Origin: Parendozoicomonas haliclonae
GTDB taxonomy: Bacteria; Pseudomonadota; Gammaproteobacteria; Pseudomonadales; Endozoicomonadaceae
Direction: 5' to 3'
NCBI RefSeq assembly: GCF_900174585.1
Contig: NZ_FWPT01000001.1
Span: forward strand, 124,001 to 188,000
Length of the DNA: 64,000 nt
The notes under the pieces are model-generated. The model had not been told where the DNA came from and made no database searches. It saw only the letters and a program-made list of their open reading frames with translations. Numbering within the stretch: position 1 is the first letter of the stretch; every line of letters starts with the position of its first letter. Both the position numbers and the translations under genes were made by a program. Below are positions 1-9,294 of this stretch, piece by piece.

Positions 1-264
1 CAGCCCGGTATCCAGTCATCGCAGTTCTGGTACTTCGCCAGAGGGATTGAGCAATTTGGTGAACCCAGGAAAAGCTGGGGGGCTTTGTTATCAAGGAATG
101 ATCTCCAGTATGGTGACTGGAAGTCCATCCTGAAAAATGAAGTGGGTGAGGGTTCTTACTTGATTCGGCCCCGCTACCTTGAGGATTGTGAAAGGGTTCA
201 GGAACAGTGTTATGACCTGGTTGACGGGCAGCTTAAAAACTACCTTCCTACCTACGATCACTGA
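1..264 (+). CDS. 3' end of an unrecognised protein (partial)
   Basis: The frame starting at base 1 is open for 87 codons and stops at TGA 262-264; the start lies outside the window. The fragment is hydrophilic and rich in aromatic residues and charge (SQFWYFARGIEQFG near the left edge, then IRPRYLEDCERVQEQCYD). It has no signal peptide, membrane segment or motif I recognise. A strong hairpin with a T-run follows 20 bases after the stop, which supports this being the true end of a transcribed gene. Function unknown. Confidence 0.6.
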   Translation, partial: QPGIQSSQFWYFARGIEQFGEPRKSWGALLSRNDLQYGDWKSILKNEVGEGSYLIRPRYLEDCERVQEQCYDLVDGQLKNYLPTYDH

Positions 265-283
265 GTATTAGAAAATAACAAAA

Positions 284-310
284 GGGAGCTGATCATCAGC
301 TCCCTTTTTT
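284..310. terminator. Bidirectional rho-independent terminator
   Basis: A 9-bp perfect stem (GGGAGCTGA/TCAGCTCCC) with a 3-base loop is followed by six T on plus and preceded by an A-run on the left. It can end both the partial plus gene (stop 264) and the minus-strand rimI (stop 315). Confidence 0.85.
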
Positions 311-314
311 GTGT

Positions 315-812
315 TTAATCAAAGCTGAGATCCCGCATCATCACAATGGCATCCTCACTCCCTTTAGCGGCAGGGTAATAATTTTTCCGGATGCCGACTT
401 CTGAAAAGTCACTCTTGAGATAAAGACCTATCGCCTTGTGGTTGGAGACCCGTACCTCCAGAAACATCACATTGGCACCACGTTGTTTGGCGCCTGACAC
501 CAAAAACTCCAACAGCTTCTGCCCCAGTCCCTGTTTCTGAAAAGCGGGAGCGATAGCAATGTTAAGAATGGTGCCTTCATCGGCAGCAACCATGGTGACG
601 CCATAACCGGCCAGTTCTTCGCCGTGTTCAAGAACCCAGCAGGCATCGCCGGTGGAAAGGCTGTTCTGTAGGTTTCCCAGCGTCCAGGGGTGAGGGTTGG
701 TTGCTTTTTCCAGCACCAGTACACGATTCAGATCGGTATCGGACATGGGGCGCAGGGTAAAACCCTCAGCGCCATCAAGAGTGATCATGGTGATGTTCGA
801 GAATTCTGTCAT
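315..812 (-). CDS. rimI: Ribosomal protein S18-alanine N-acetyltransferase
   Basis: RimI acetylates the N-terminal alanine of ribosomal protein S18 using acetyl-CoA. The 165-residue protein is one GNAT domain. The acetyl-CoA loop is QKQGLGQ at about residues 91-97, preceded by the strand ILNIAIAP. The C-terminal part has the RimI pattern LEVRVSN..AIGLY and RKNYYP...EDAIVMMRDL. It lies 9 bases downstream of a HolD-like gene, the same pairing as holD-rimI of E. coli. There is no clear Shine-Dalgarno before the start, so translation may depend on the upstream gene; M9 is a possible internal start. Confidence 0.9.
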   Translation of the reverse strand: MTEFSNITMITLDGAEGFTLRPMSDTDLNRVLVLEKATNPHPWTLGNLQNSLSTGDACWVLEHGEELAGYGVTMVAADEGTILNIAIAPAFQKQGLGQKLLEFLVSGAKQRGANVMFLEVRVSNHKAIGLYLKSDFSEVGIRKNYYPAAKGSEDAIVMMRDLSFD

Positions 813-821
813 GCAGGAATG

Positions 822-1667
822 TTAGCGGGCAGAGGGGCGTAACGCCTTGAGATTAGCCCAGGCATCGGCTTTCATACTGGGAATACTCATCAGTTCACCC
901 AGGCTGGAGGTAATGCCGTAGCGGGTATCATCACGTTCATGGACGCCAAGACACTGCTCGAAATCTTTTTCGTGATTCCACAGGTGAGTACAGCTGTTCC
1001 GGCCAAACAGCAGAATGGTTTTCCGTCTTTTCAAACCGAACTGATTGTTCAGATAGGCCATAACGGCTTCCCGGGCATAGGCACGGTCAACCGGTGCAGT
1101 ATCAGTCAGCAATGGCCAGGCAAACAGACCTTCTTTCCATTCCTGATCCGCTGGCAGTTCAAGCGCCCGGACAATATTGCGAAGCAGCCGCTGATGGTAA
1201 CCGGTGAACTGGTTAAGACCTGACCATGGAAGATCAGAAACCACCAGGCAACTTTCATTGATATCCACAACCGCCAGACGGAAAGGCTCTGCAGTCACAA
1301 TGTCAGATGTTGCTTCCGGTGAAGCTGTTTTCTTCTCAGTTTCAGAAGACTTGGCTTCCGGCTCTTCGGAGGCAAACCCCAGCTCACTGAGAATATTGCT
1401 TGAGGCCTGTGGGGTAACACCGCCAGTGGATACTGGAGCCACTTCCCAGGTCGGCTGTCCGCCTGTTTGAGCTGGTGGCTGTGGAGTATGGCTGACTGCA
1501 GCTTGAACAGCCTGTGGAACTGGTGCAGGTTGCAGAGACGGTACCGGGTCCGCTTCAAAATCCCAGTCACAGTCAACGGATGGCTTGGCTTGAGGCAGCA
1601 CAAAACGAGGAAACCAGGGCTGTATTCCCATCGCCTCCAGATAATCCTGTCGCTGCCTTTCGTTCAT
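822..1667 (-). CDS. HolD-like protein, possible DNA polymerase III psi subunit
   Basis: 281 residues. The N-terminal block has YLEAMGIQPWFPR, which resembles the opening of Pseudomonas proteins encoded next to rimI and treated as psi-subunit analogues. Residues about 35-120 are a low-complexity Pro/Gln/Ser linker. The C-terminal half (from about residue 128) is globular, with LAVVDINESCLVVSDLPW and a TILLFGRNSCTHLW strand. In the replisome psi joins chi to the clamp loader; holC (chi) is also in this window, at 63.3-63.8 kb. The assignment rests on the rimI neighbour and the N-terminal motif. It is longer than E. coli HolD (137 aa) because of the linker and C-terminal part. Confidence 0.6.
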   Translation of the reverse strand: MNERQRQDYLEAMGIQPWFPRFVLPQAKPSVDCDWDFEADPVPSLQPAPVPQAVQAAVSHTPQPPAQTGGQPTWEVAPVSTGGVTPQASSNILSELGFASEEPEAKSSETEKKTASPEATSDIVTAEPFRLAVVDINESCLVVSDLPWSGLNQFTGYHQRLLRNIVRALELPADQEWKEGLFAWPLLTDTAPVDRAYAREAVMAYLNNQFGLKRRKTILLFGRNSCTHLWNHEKDFEQCLGVHERDDTRYGITSSLGELMSIPSMKADAWANLKALRPSAR

Positions 1668-1772
1668 AGTTAACCGTCACTGGTAGCCGGGCCGTTAAGC
1701 CCTGAGTATTGCAGTAAAATCTTCCTGACCGATCATTTTACTGCAATAGTCTGTGGTCTGTCTCAATGAATC

Positions 1773-3314
1773 TCAGATCGGGCCGGTCTGCGGATTACGC
1801 TTCTCACCCGCTTCCAGCAGATTGAGTGCATGCACATAGGCCTTGGCTGACGCGATAATTACATCGGTATCAGCGCCACTGCCGTTGACGATGCGCCCTT
1901 TACGAGCCAGACGGACAGTCACTTCACCCTGGGAGTCGGTGCCGCTGGTAATTGCTTTGACGTTATACAGTTCCAGCTGGGCGCCTGAACGGGCAATAGC
2001 TTCGATCGCCTTGAATACGGCATCAACGGCTCCGTCTCCGGTGCTGATGACATCGTTATCTTCACCATTAACAGCCAGAGTCACCTTGGCCTCTGGAGAG
2101 GAACCCATACGAGAGCCGGTTTCCAGATCTACCAGCTTATAGACTTCCGGAATATCTGTGCGGGAATCGCTGACCAGTGCCTGCAAGTCTTCGTCGTAAA
2201 TTTCGCGCTTCTTATCGGCCAGGGCTTTGAACTTTTTGAAGGTGCTGTCCAGCTCTTCCTTGCTGTCAAAGCCTATGCCCAGTTCTTCCATTCGTGTCTT
2301 GAACGCATTACGTCCGGACAGCTTTCCCAGAACCATTTTGTTGGTATTCCAGCCAACATCTTCCGCTTTGATAATCTCGTAGGTTTCCCGATGCTTGAGC
2401 ACGCCATCCTGATGAATACCGGACTCATGGGCAAAAGCATTGGCACCGACGATAGCCTTGTTGGGTTGAACCGGGAAGCCGGTGATACTGGAAACCAGCT
2501 TGGAGGCCGGAACAATATGTTCGGTCTGGATACCTGTACTTAAACCAAGGCTGTCTTTTCGGGTACGCAGCCCCATCACAAACTCTTCGAGTGAAGCGTT
2601 GCCGGCACGTTCTCCCAAACCATTGATTGTGCACTCAACCTGACGGGCACCATTTACCACCGCAGCCAGAGAGTTGGCTACGGCCAGACCGAGGTCGTTA
2701 TGGCAATGAACGGAGAAGATGGCCTTGTCGGCATTGGGAATACGTTCGAGCAGCTGACGAATGGTGTCGCCAAACTCATGGGGCAGGGCATAGCCGACAG
2801 TGTCCGGGATATTGATGGTGCGGGCGCCGGCATCAATGGCTTTTTCGATAATACGACACAGGAAGTCCAGTTCAGAGCGTCCGGCATCCTCACAGGAAAA
2901 CTCCACATCGGCACACTGGTTACGAGCCCGCTTAACCGCATGCACAGACTGCTCGATAACCTTTTCAGGTTCCATCTGCAGTTTGTACTGCATGTGGATG
3001 GGTGAGGTGGCAATAAATGTGTGAATGCGTCCGCTGGCGGCAGGCTTCAAAGCCTCGGCAGCACGATCAATATCGTTGTCGAGTGCGCGGGACAAGCTGC
3101 ACACGGTGCTGTCTTTAATCGTGGAGGCGATGGCTCTGACGGATTCAAAGTCACCCTGGCTGGCCATTGCGAATCCGGCCTCGATAACATCTACCCGCAG
3201 TCGTTCAAGTGACTTGGCAATGCGAAGCTTCTCATCCCGGGTCATGGACGCGCCAGGACTCTGCTCGCCATCTCTCAGGGTGGTATCGAAAATTACTACA
3301 CGATTGCTGCTCAT
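1773..3314 (-). CDS. leuA: 2-isopropylmalate synthase
   Basis: LeuA condenses acetyl-CoA with 2-oxoisovalerate, the first committed step of leucine synthesis in the cytoplasm. The protein has 513 residues, the size of the E. coli-type enzyme. Near the N-terminus it has [16 protein letters not shown], the metal-binding and catalytic signature. The [13 protein letters not shown] metal-ligand motif follows at about 203. A C-terminal regulatory LeuA dimer domain carries the leucine feedback site (from about 390). The start ATG has a GAGGG Shine-Dalgarno 9 bases upstream. Its ATG overlaps the stop of a short upstream frame. No other leu gene lies nearby, so leuA stands alone here. Confidence 0.97.
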   Translation of the reverse strand: MSSNRVVIFDTTLRDGEQSPGASMTRDEKLRIAKSLERLRVDVIEAGFAMASQGDFESVRAIASTIKDSTVCSLSRALDNDIDRAAEALKPAASGRIHTFIATSPIHMQYKLQMEPEKVIEQSVHAVKRARNQCADVEFSCEDAGRSELDFLCRIIEKAIDAGARTINIPDTVGYALPHEFGDTIRQLLERIPNADKAIFSVHCHNDLGLAVANSLAAVVNGARQVECTINGLGERAGNASLEEFVMGLRTRKDSLGLSTGIQTEHIVPASKLVSSITGFPVQPNKAIVGANAFAHESGIHQDGVLKHRETYEIIKAEDVGWNTNKMVLGKLSGRNAFKTRMEELGIGFDSKEELDSTFKKFKALADKKREIYDEDLQALVSDSRTDIPEVYKLVDLETGSRMGSSPEAKVTLAVNGEDNDVISTGDGAVDAVFKAIEAIARSGAQLELYNVKAITSGTDSQGEVTVRLARKGRIVNGSGADTDVIIASAKAYVHALNLLEAGEKRNPQTGPI

Positions 3315-3403
3315 GGCCGTGTCCCTCTGCCATAAAATAAACTGACCACACAGTGGAGCGTATGGTTGTAGTCCGGCTTATGGCTGTTGTTGTCATTATT
3401 CAT
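3311..3403 (-). CDS. Possible 30-codon leader ORF overlapping leuA
   Basis: An ATG at 3403 has an AGGGA ribosome-binding sequence at good spacing and opens a 30-residue frame (begins [14 protein letters not shown]) whose TGA overlaps the leuA ATG as ATGA. That layout would allow translational coupling. It is not leucine-rich (only two Leu) and I see no attenuator hairpin with a T-run, so a classical leu leader peptide is not supported. It may simply be chance. Confidence 0.3.
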   Translation of the reverse strand: MNNDNNSHKPDYNHTLHCVVSLFYGRGTRP

Positions 3404-3539
3404 TTTGTCCCTGAACTATATCCCCGCCTCGGCACTTTGCCAATTTCCTGCCCGTGTTTGTTGTGTGCACATGTTGCGTCATAGCGGTTATGGGGAGAGA
3501 ATTTGAAGAGATTTCCAATAACGCCCAAGAGGACTGGAT

Positions 3540-4124
3540 GTGTTCGGATACAAAGTAAGAAAGAGATTGCTTCCGGCGTTTGCAGCCATTTTTGTGTTGG
3601 GTGGCTGTGCGTTAAGCCCACAGAACGTGACGATTGCCCCAGCGGTTAATTCTTCTGCCAGTCAGATCGCCTTGAATGGACCGGTAACGGTAACAGTGTA
3701 CGACCAGCGAGCGACTCCATGGATCGGTGATCGTGGTGGTGTCTACAGTGGCAACAAGATTGGCATTGCCAATAGTATTCAGGATGGCGTGCGCACATCG
3801 GTCGAAAAGGTATTGCTGGAGTCCGGCATGCAGCCGGGTAACTCGGCAACCGCTCCGCAGTTTCAGGTCTTTATCGATAACCTGACTTACAGTGTTCCTG
3901 CTGAAAGTTACATCACCAAGGTGGATTTGAAAGCAAATATTCGGGTGGTTGTCCGGACTGAAAGCGGCGTTTATGAAGGCAGCTACGGTGCTCAGGAAAG
4001 TCGTCGTGTACTCAAGGCGCCTTCCGATGAAGATAACCAGATCATGATTAACGAGATTCTCGGGGCGGCTATTCTTCGTGCTTTTGAAGACCCGGGGCTG
4101 ATGCGCTATATGGCCCGAATTTGA
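3540..4124 (+). CDS. YajG family lipoprotein
   Basis: 194 residues beginning at GTG. The basic N-terminus and hydrophobic stretch end in lipobox LGGC (Cys about residue 23), so the mature protein should be a lipid-anchored envelope protein. The body matches the YajG-type uncharacterised lipoprotein family: a tandem of beta-rich segments with VTVTVYDQRATP and a SVEKVLLESGMQPG helix. A GAGGA ribosome-binding sequence lies shortly upstream. An out-of-frame ATG overlaps the start by two bases. It diverges from leuA and converges on hemH with a shared terminator. Biochemical function is unknown for the family. Confidence 0.8.
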   Translation: MFGYKVRKRLLPAFAAIFVLGGCALSPQNVTIAPAVNSSASQIALNGPVTVTVYDQRATPWIGDRGGVYSGNKIGIANSIQDGVRTSVEKVLLESGMQPGNSATAPQFQVFIDNLTYSVPAESYITKVDLKANIRVVVRTESGVYEGSYGAQESRRVLKAPSDEDNQIMINEILGAAILRAFEDPGLMRYMARI

Positions 4125-4149
4125 TTTGTAGATCGTGAGCCAAAAATAG

Positions 4150-4183
4150 AAAGGCTGTTGATGATTTCATCAACAGCCTTTGT
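4150..4183. terminator. Bidirectional terminator between yajG-like and hemH
   Basis: A 15-bp perfect stem (AAAGGCTGTTGATGA with its complement) and a 2-3 base loop sits exactly between the convergent stops at 4124 and 4199. A T-rich stretch follows on plus and TTTCTATTTTTG on minus. Confidence 0.8.
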
Positions 4184-4198
4184 TGTAAGAGCTGATTG

Positions 4199-5236
4199 TC
4201 AGCTGGCCTGATAGGACTCAGCCCATTCTGCCAGTGTTTTGGCCCAGGCTTCATCGGTATTCAGGCAAGGGATAAGTTTGAACTCTTTGCCGCCATGTTC
4301 CAGAAAATCTTCTTTGGCTTCCATACCAATTTCTTCCAGAGTCTCCAGGCAATCAACAGTGAAAGCCGGGCAGATCACCAAAAGCTTTTTGGCACCTTTC
4401 GCGGCAAGATCGCGCACGGTTTGATCCGTTGCTGGCTCCAGCCACTTGGCCCGGCCAAGACGTGATTGAAACGCTACGCTCCATTGTTCATCAGATAACC
4501 CGGCCTGCTTGGCAAAAGCCTTGCTGGTGGCAAACACCTGATGACGATAACAGGTGTTATGGGCAACCGATGGCTTGTTACAGCAGTTCTCTTTTAAGCA
4601 GTGGTTGCCGGTTGGGTCATCCTTGCGGATATGACGCTCTGGTACACCATGGTAGCTGAACAGCAGATGATCCCAATCACCGTTTTTCAGCTCTTCAATC
4701 ACCGGGCCGGCACTGCGAATCAGATGCTGGATGTAGTCCGGGTGTTCAAAGAAAACCGGGTGGGTAATCAGCTTTTGTGTGAGCTGGTGTTCTTTGAATA
4801 CACGCTCCGCTTCTATGATGCAGGTTTTGACTGACGACATCGCATAATGCGGGTAGAGCGGCAGCATCAGAATCTCTTTAATCCCCTCGATTTTAGAGAG
4901 TCTGAGAATTTCCTGCTCCATGGATGGATTGCCATAACGCATGGCCAGTGCCACCGGCAGTTCGGTGTTTTCAGTAACCTTATCGGTCAGCTGTTGGCTG
5001 AGAACCTTGAGCGGTGAACCTTCTTCCCACCAAATGCTTTTATAAGCCTCAGCCGATTTTGCCGGCCGGGTTGGCAGGACAAACGCGCTGACAATCAAGC
5101 GTCGCAGTGGCCACGGCAGGTCGATGATGCATGGATCCATCAGAAACTGGTTAAGATAGCGGCGTACATCCGCAACTGAGGTAGAATCCGGAGAGCCCAG
5201 GTTAACCAGAAGTACAGCTCTGCCCTTCATTTCCAT
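4199..5236 (-). CDS. hemH: Ferrochelatase
   Basis: HemH inserts Fe2+ into protoporphyrin IX, the last step of protoheme synthesis. The 345-residue protein starts with LLVNLGSPDS. The active-site motif FSYHGVPERH carries the conserved His, and CPAFTVDCLETLEEIG near residue 290 is the second family signature. Between them is a cysteine-rich insertion, HCLKENCCNK...NTCYRHQ. E. coli HemH lacks it, but it is typical of many other bacterial ferrochelatases; four clustered Cys could ligate a [2Fe-2S] centre (inference). The start has a GGGAAG Shine-Dalgarno. hemA is 6 kb away on the same strand. Confidence 0.96.
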   Translation of the reverse strand: MEMKGRAVLLVNLGSPDSTSVADVRRYLNQFLMDPCIIDLPWPLRRLIVSAFVLPTRPAKSAEAYKSIWWEEGSPLKVLSQQLTDKVTENTELPVALAMRYGNPSMEQEILRLSKIEGIKEILMLPLYPHYAMSSVKTCIIEAERVFKEHQLTQKLITHPVFFEHPDYIQHLIRSAGPVIEELKNGDWDHLLFSYHGVPERHIRKDDPTGNHCLKENCCNKPSVAHNTCYRHQVFATSKAFAKQAGLSDEQWSVAFQSRLGRAKWLEPATDQTVRDLAAKGAKKLLVICPAFTVDCLETLEEIGMEAKEDFLEHGGKEFKLIPCLNTDEAWAKTLAEWAESYQAS

Positions 5237-5258
5237 TGATCACTTCCCGTTATAATTT

Positions 5259-5284
5259 GAGCATGCTGCGTTGGCAGCATGCTC
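5259..5284. repeat. Perfect 11-bp inverted repeat between nhaA and hemH
   Basis: GAGCATGCTGC and its complement flank a 4-base GTTG loop, 16 bases after the nhaA stop. On the minus strand the flank is AAATTATAAC rather than a T-run. It could be a weak terminator for nhaA, a processing site or a protein-binding palindrome. Confidence 0.5.
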
Positions 5285-5300
5285 TTTATCAGGAGCGGCT

Positions 5301-6554
5301 TTAAGCCGTTTTCTGTTGCGCTGGCTTTTGTACCGGAGCGGTATTCTTCAGCACCAGGAAGCCAACAATAGCCGATAGGAAGGAGCCCACAAGAATACCG
5401 GCACGGTCGGCAATCAGATATTGAGCACCTGTTGTTTCAAAGGCCAGAGAGCCGATAAACAGACTCATGGTGAAACCAATACCACACAGTGCCGATACAC
5501 CGTAGATATGCATCCAGCGTGTGCCTTCCGGTAGTTTGGCAAAGCCTAGTTTGATAACGACAAAGGTAAAGAGGAAAACACCAATCTGCTTACCGAAGAA
5601 CAGGCCGGTAATAACACCCAATGGGCTTGGGTCCATCAAACCGGTCATCTGTTGAACGGTCATGGCCACACCGGCGTTGGCAAAAGCAAAGACCGGAAGA
5701 ATAAAGAAGTTCACCCAGCTGTGGAGCTTGTGTTCCAGAGCCACAAGCGGTGATTTGCCATCTTCATTCAATGCACGCAGAGGAATAGTGAAGGCCAGAG
5801 CTACACCTGCCAGAGTCGCGTGTACACCGGATTTCAGTACACAGGTCCACATGATCACGCCGACCAGCATATAAGGGCCTAGCTTGGTAACGCCGGCACG
5901 GTTCATAAAGAACAGAATCACCAGACAGATACCGGCCAGAGTGATGGACACTGTGGACAGATCAGAGGTGTAGAACAGGGCAATAATGATAATGGCACCC
6001 AGGTCATCAATGATTGCCAGGGCCATCAGGAAAATTTTCAGAGAAGGTGGTACGCGGGAACCCAGCAGAGCCAGTACACCCAGAGAGAACGCGATATCGG
6101 TTGCAGTGGGAATCGCCCAGCCTTGCAGAGCAACCGGGTTGTCATAGTTCAGAGCCACATAACACAGAGCTGGTACTACCATGCCGCCGACAGCGGCTAC
6201 GCCAGGAAGAACCATCTGACTTGGGGTTGAGAGCTGACCGGAAATAAATTCCCGCTTTACTTCCAGACCAATCAGCAGGAAGAACAGAGCCATCAGACCA
6301 TCGTTGATCCACAGCAGCATAGGCTTGGAAATTTCCAGAGCACCAACAGCGACGGTGATGGGCACATCCAGCAGCATATCGTAGAAGGTGTATAGCGGCG
6401 TATTGGCGGCAATCATGGCCAGAATCGCTGCACCTATTAGCAGTATGCCAACGGAGGTTTCCTTGTGTAAAAACTTCTGGATCGCCGTAACCATATGAGC
6501 AAAGTAGCCTTTGTTGCTAAGGGGTAATGCGTGCGAATTCGTTGTAATCCGCAT
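5301..6554 (-). CDS. nhaA: Na+/H+ antiporter NhaA
   Basis: Inner-membrane electrogenic antiporter that extrudes Na+ (or Li+) in exchange for H+, supporting salt and alkaline pH tolerance. The 417-residue protein has the twelve hydrophobic segments of NhaA. The key motifs are [17 protein letters not shown] (ion-binding Asp of TM4) and [18 protein letters not shown] (the double Asp of TM5), followed by [12 protein letters not shown]. The N-terminus is about 20 residues longer than usual. M21 (position 6494, [12 protein letters not shown]) aligns better with the usual NhaA start, but neither start has a strong Shine-Dalgarno. It appears monocistronic. Confidence 0.96.
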   Translation of the reverse strand: MRITTNSHALPLSNKGYFAHMVTAIQKFLHKETSVGILLIGAAILAMIAANTPLYTFYDMLLDVPITVAVGALEISKPMLLWINDGLMALFFLLIGLEVKREFISGQLSTPSQMVLPGVAAVGGMVVPALCYVALNYDNPVALQGWAIPTATDIAFSLGVLALLGSRVPPSLKIFLMALAIIDDLGAIIIIALFYTSDLSTVSITLAGICLVILFFMNRAGVTKLGPYMLVGVIMWTCVLKSGVHATLAGVALAFTIPLRALNEDGKSPLVALEHKLHSWVNFFILPVFAFANAGVAMTVQQMTGLMDPSPLGVITGLFFGKQIGVFLFTFVVIKLGFAKLPEGTRWMHIYGVSALCGIGFTMSLFIGSLAFETTGAQYLIADRAGILVGSFLSAIVGFLVLKNTAPVQKPAQQKTA

Positions 6555-6623
6555 TCCCGCAAAGCGGTAAATGTACCAACAGACTTTTAAATAATGAAGA
6601 AAATTTGAATTCAGAGCTTGGCT

Positions 6624-7523
6624 TTAGCCCATTTCTAACGATGTTATGCCATAAACGCCAGCCAGATTGATGGGAGGTGGTGTGCCCCGGTACATGCGCA
6701 TGACTTCGCTGATAATTACCATTTTATTGTCGTTTGCCAGGTTGATGGCATTTTGATTGGGCTCGGGAATGTCAAGGTAGAACGGGGGGCGGTTTGAAAG
6801 TGCTAAAGCAGTAAATAGCAGACTCTCAGCAATGGCACGACTTTGGGCAAAGAGCGGCCCTATCTTGCTGCCAATCACGCAGGGGCGAATCACGATGTAT
6901 CCGGCAAGCTCCCCCTGATATTGGGCGGCCAGTGCGATAACGTCCTCCTGATAGCACCAGACTTTCAAAAAGTGGGAGCGGCAGGCTTGGAAGTAAAATC
7001 TGTCGAATGCAGTTAGTAAATGTGGGCTGACTGAGGACAGAGGGATCACCGTGATATCGGAATGTTGTTCGAGCTGCGAGTTGGCCAGGCATTGTTCAAC
7101 AATGGCCTCAGGCATGCAGAAGCGAATATTGCGATAGCTGCTGCGGAAGCCAATGTGGGAATAAATAGTCACATTTTCTGTTACGCCATCCAGCCCGATA
7201 CAGCGCTTACCCGCCATCTCCAGTCGTTTCTGGGTCATGGCCATACCAAATCCCAGTTTGCGAAACTCTTCCTGAACCATGTACAGGCCAAAAAAGGCAT
7301 AGCGGCTGTCGTACCGCATCACCGATGAGAAGCCAATCGGCTGGCCATCAAAATGGATACACAGCATGCCTTCCTGATTCACAGCCAGAAAGACCTCTGC
7401 ATCATTCAAGCCGGGGTTCCAACCTTCCTGTTGTGCCAGTGCGACTGCCATTCTGGCTTCAGTGGCTGTCATTGCGTTGATAGGCAGGCTGTGGTGCTGA
7501 TCTGAACGGTTGGGTTTACTCAC
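6624..7523 (-). CDS. GNAT acetyltransferase with C-terminal YitH/HsvP-type domain
   Basis: 299 residues. The N-terminal half is a GNAT fold with the opening pattern EARMAVALAQQEGWNPGLNDAEVF. An FFGLYMVQEEFRKLGFG segment supplies the acetyl-CoA-binding loop (RKLGFG, about 90-95). The C-terminal half matches the second domain of two-domain YitH-like acetyltransferases (AGYIVIRPCVIGSKIGPLFA). Substrate unknown. Its ATG overlaps the stop of the upstream deacetylase-like gene by 4 bases (ATGA), so the two are probably co-translated. N-deacetylation of an amino-sugar or ureide compound followed by acetylation of the product is conceivable, but that is inference. Confidence 0.75.
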   Translation of the reverse strand: MSKPNRSDQHHSLPINAMTATEARMAVALAQQEGWNPGLNDAEVFLAVNQEGMLCIHFDGQPIGFSSVMRYDSRYAFFGLYMVQEEFRKLGFGMAMTQKRLEMAGKRCIGLDGVTENVTIYSHIGFRSSYRNIRFCMPEAIVEQCLANSQLEQHSDITVIPLSSVSPHLLTAFDRFYFQACRSHFLKVWCYQEDVIALAAQYQGELAGYIVIRPCVIGSKIGPLFAQSRAIAESLLFTALALSNRPPFYLDIPEPNQNAINLANDNKMVIISEVMRMYRGTPPPINLAGVYGITSLEMG

Positions 7524-8449
7524 AATGCTTCACGCAGGGCATAGCTGTCAGGCGCTGTGATCTGACTGCGCCAGAGTGATGCGATGGCTCCTCGCTGGCA
7601 AAACCAGACCCGATCGTGACTGCAGGCATATTTCAGAAACCGGTAGACCGCATCAGCTCGGCCGGGATGACCGGAGAAGCGAGTGTGCAAAGCCAGCGTC
7701 ATAATTCGTGGGCTGTGTTCACTCTCTCGATATAGCTGATCAAAGGTGGCTTTCATGGTCAGCCAGGCATCTTCCGGGCTACTCCAGCCGGGAGACATGG
7801 CATAGCGGCAATCATTGCAGACCAGTGTGTAGGGAATCACCAGATGGTGATGGCCGTCTATGGGCACGTAATAAGGCAGTTCGTCGTCATAGGCATCGGA
7901 ATCCCAGCTGATGCCAGCGCTGGCCAGCAGGCCGCGGGTGTACGAGCTTTTGCGACCGCTGTACCAGCCTGTGGCTTTCTGGCCGGTAAGGCTGTGGATA
8001 ATCTCCAGTGTTCTGTGGATATGCTGCAGTTCATCCTGTTCGGTGATCTTGCTGTAATCCAGCCAGCGCCAGCCGTGGCCGACCAGCTCCCAACCTGCCT
8101 CGTGAAAAGCTCTGGCCAGTGCCGGGTTTCTTTCCAACGCCAGTCCACAGGCAAAGACAGAAGCAGGAACTTTAAAGGACTTGATAATATCCAGCAGACG
8201 CCATGCGCCAATACGTGCGCCGTAGCTAAACAGGGATTCACAGGACATATGGCGATGAGGGCTGGCTTGCATCCCCGGCATATCGGTCAGCCAGGATTCG
8301 GAATGATCATCGCCATCCAGAGGGCAGGACTCAGACCCCTCTTCGTAATTGACCACAATGCTGACTGCCAGCCGGTTGTTCTCCGGCCAGACAATCGCAG
8401 GAGGCTTGCCAGCGTAGCCCTGAAGATTGCGCGGATAATAGTCAGGCAT
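7520..8449 (-). CDS. PuuE-like polysaccharide deacetylase family protein
   Basis: 309 residues of the NodB/polysaccharide-deacetylase superfamily, most like the PuuE allantoinase branch. Signs are YPRNLQGYAGKPPAIVWPE at the N-terminus, VVNYEEGSES where true deacetylases have TFDDG, ESLFSYGARIGAWRLLDI, and WELVGHGWRWLDY. The metal-binding His pair of classical deacetylases is not intact, as in PuuE. No urate or allantoin catabolic gene lies nearby, so an allantoinase role is not supported by context. It is translationally coupled to the two-domain GNAT downstream. No signal peptide is seen, so it is likely cytoplasmic. Confidence 0.75.
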   Translation of the reverse strand: MPDYYPRNLQGYAGKPPAIVWPENNRLAVSIVVNYEEGSESCPLDGDDHSESWLTDMPGMQASPHRHMSCESLFSYGARIGAWRLLDIIKSFKVPASVFACGLALERNPALARAFHEAGWELVGHGWRWLDYSKITEQDELQHIHRTLEIIHSLTGQKATGWYSGRKSSYTRGLLASAGISWDSDAYDDELPYYVPIDGHHHLVIPYTLVCNDCRYAMSPGWSSPEDAWLTMKATFDQLYRESEHSPRIMTLALHTRFSGHPGRADAVYRFLKYACSHDRVWFCQRGAIASLWRSQITAPDSYALREAL

Positions 8450-8522
8450 AGTTGTCTATCGAGTCCTGTCCAGACAGAGCAGGACTAGATATAGATCACA
8501 ATGCCGAGGGTCGCAAAAGCGA

Positions 8523-9287
8523 TCAGGCCTCTTTTGAACAAGCACCTTTTGAGCAAACAGCACACTCAGGATCTTTGGCCAGACCCATGGTACGAAAGTC
8601 TGCGGTCAGTCCATCGTAGATCATCAACTTGCTGGCCAGAGGCTGGCCAATACCTGTGATGACTTTTATAGCTTCAACGGCCTGCAGAGAACCGATCACA
8701 CCGGTCACCGGAGACAGAATGCCCGCTTCGCTGCAGGTCAGCTGCTGCTCGTCCACATCACTGTAAAGGCAGGCGTAGCAGGGGGTTTCTGGTGTCAGGT
8801 TGAATACGGAAAGCTGACCAGTAAAACCAATGGCTGCACCGGAGACCAGAGGCTTACCAAACCGAACGCCCATCTTGTTTAACAGGAATCGGGACGGGAA
8901 GTTATCCGTGCACTCAATCAGCACATTCACCTGTTGTACCTGCTCGGCCAGAGCTTCTTCATCCAGCCGACCGGCAATGGCATTTACATGGGTATCCGGG
9001 TTGATGGCATGAATGCTTTCGGTCAGAGATATCGCTTTGTTCGTACCGAGATCCCGGGTGGTATGGGCAATCTGGCGTTGCAGGTTGCTCAGGTCAACCG
9101 CATCATCATCGACGATAGTAATTGATCCAACACCTGCTGCAGCCAGATAGAGAGCCGTGGGGCAGCCCAGGCCACCTGCACCAATAATCAGAACCCGGGC
9201 AGCCAGTAACTTATCCTGCCCGGCAATATCAAACTGAGGCAGCATGATCTGTCGGCTGTAACGCAGCAGTTGATCGTCGTTCATCAT
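8523..9287 (-). CDS. moeB: Molybdopterin-synthase adenylyltransferase MoeB (ThiF/HesA family)
   Basis: An E1-like enzyme that adenylates the C-terminus of MoaD for sulfur transfer in molybdopterin synthesis. 254 residues. It has the nucleotide loop IIGAGGLGC (about 33-41), the acidic/Arg segment DLSNLQRQI, the substrate segment TCSEAGILSPVTGVIG with the conserved Cys, and two Zn-binding pairs (CYAC and CAVC). Members of the family also act on ThiS. The MoeB call leans on position: in pseudomonads moeB follows hemA-prfA-prmC, exactly as here, and the gap to prmC is 7 bases. Confidence 0.88.
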   Translation of the reverse strand: MMNDDQLLRYSRQIMLPQFDIAGQDKLLAARVLIIGAGGLGCPTALYLAAAGVGSITIVDDDAVDLSNLQRQIAHTTRDLGTNKAISLTESIHAINPDTHVNAIAGRLDEEALAEQVQQVNVLIECTDNFPSRFLLNKMGVRFGKPLVSGAAIGFTGQLSVFNLTPETPCYACLYSDVDEQQLTCSEAGILSPVTGVIGSLQAVEAIKVITGIGQPLASKLMIYDGLTADFRTMGLAKDPECAVCSKGACSKEA

Positions 9288-9294
9288 GAGGCGG

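Noticed and set aside
3311-3403. Classical leucine attenuator for leuA
   Set aside because: The short frame has only two Leu, not in a run, and no terminator hairpin with T-run precedes leuA.
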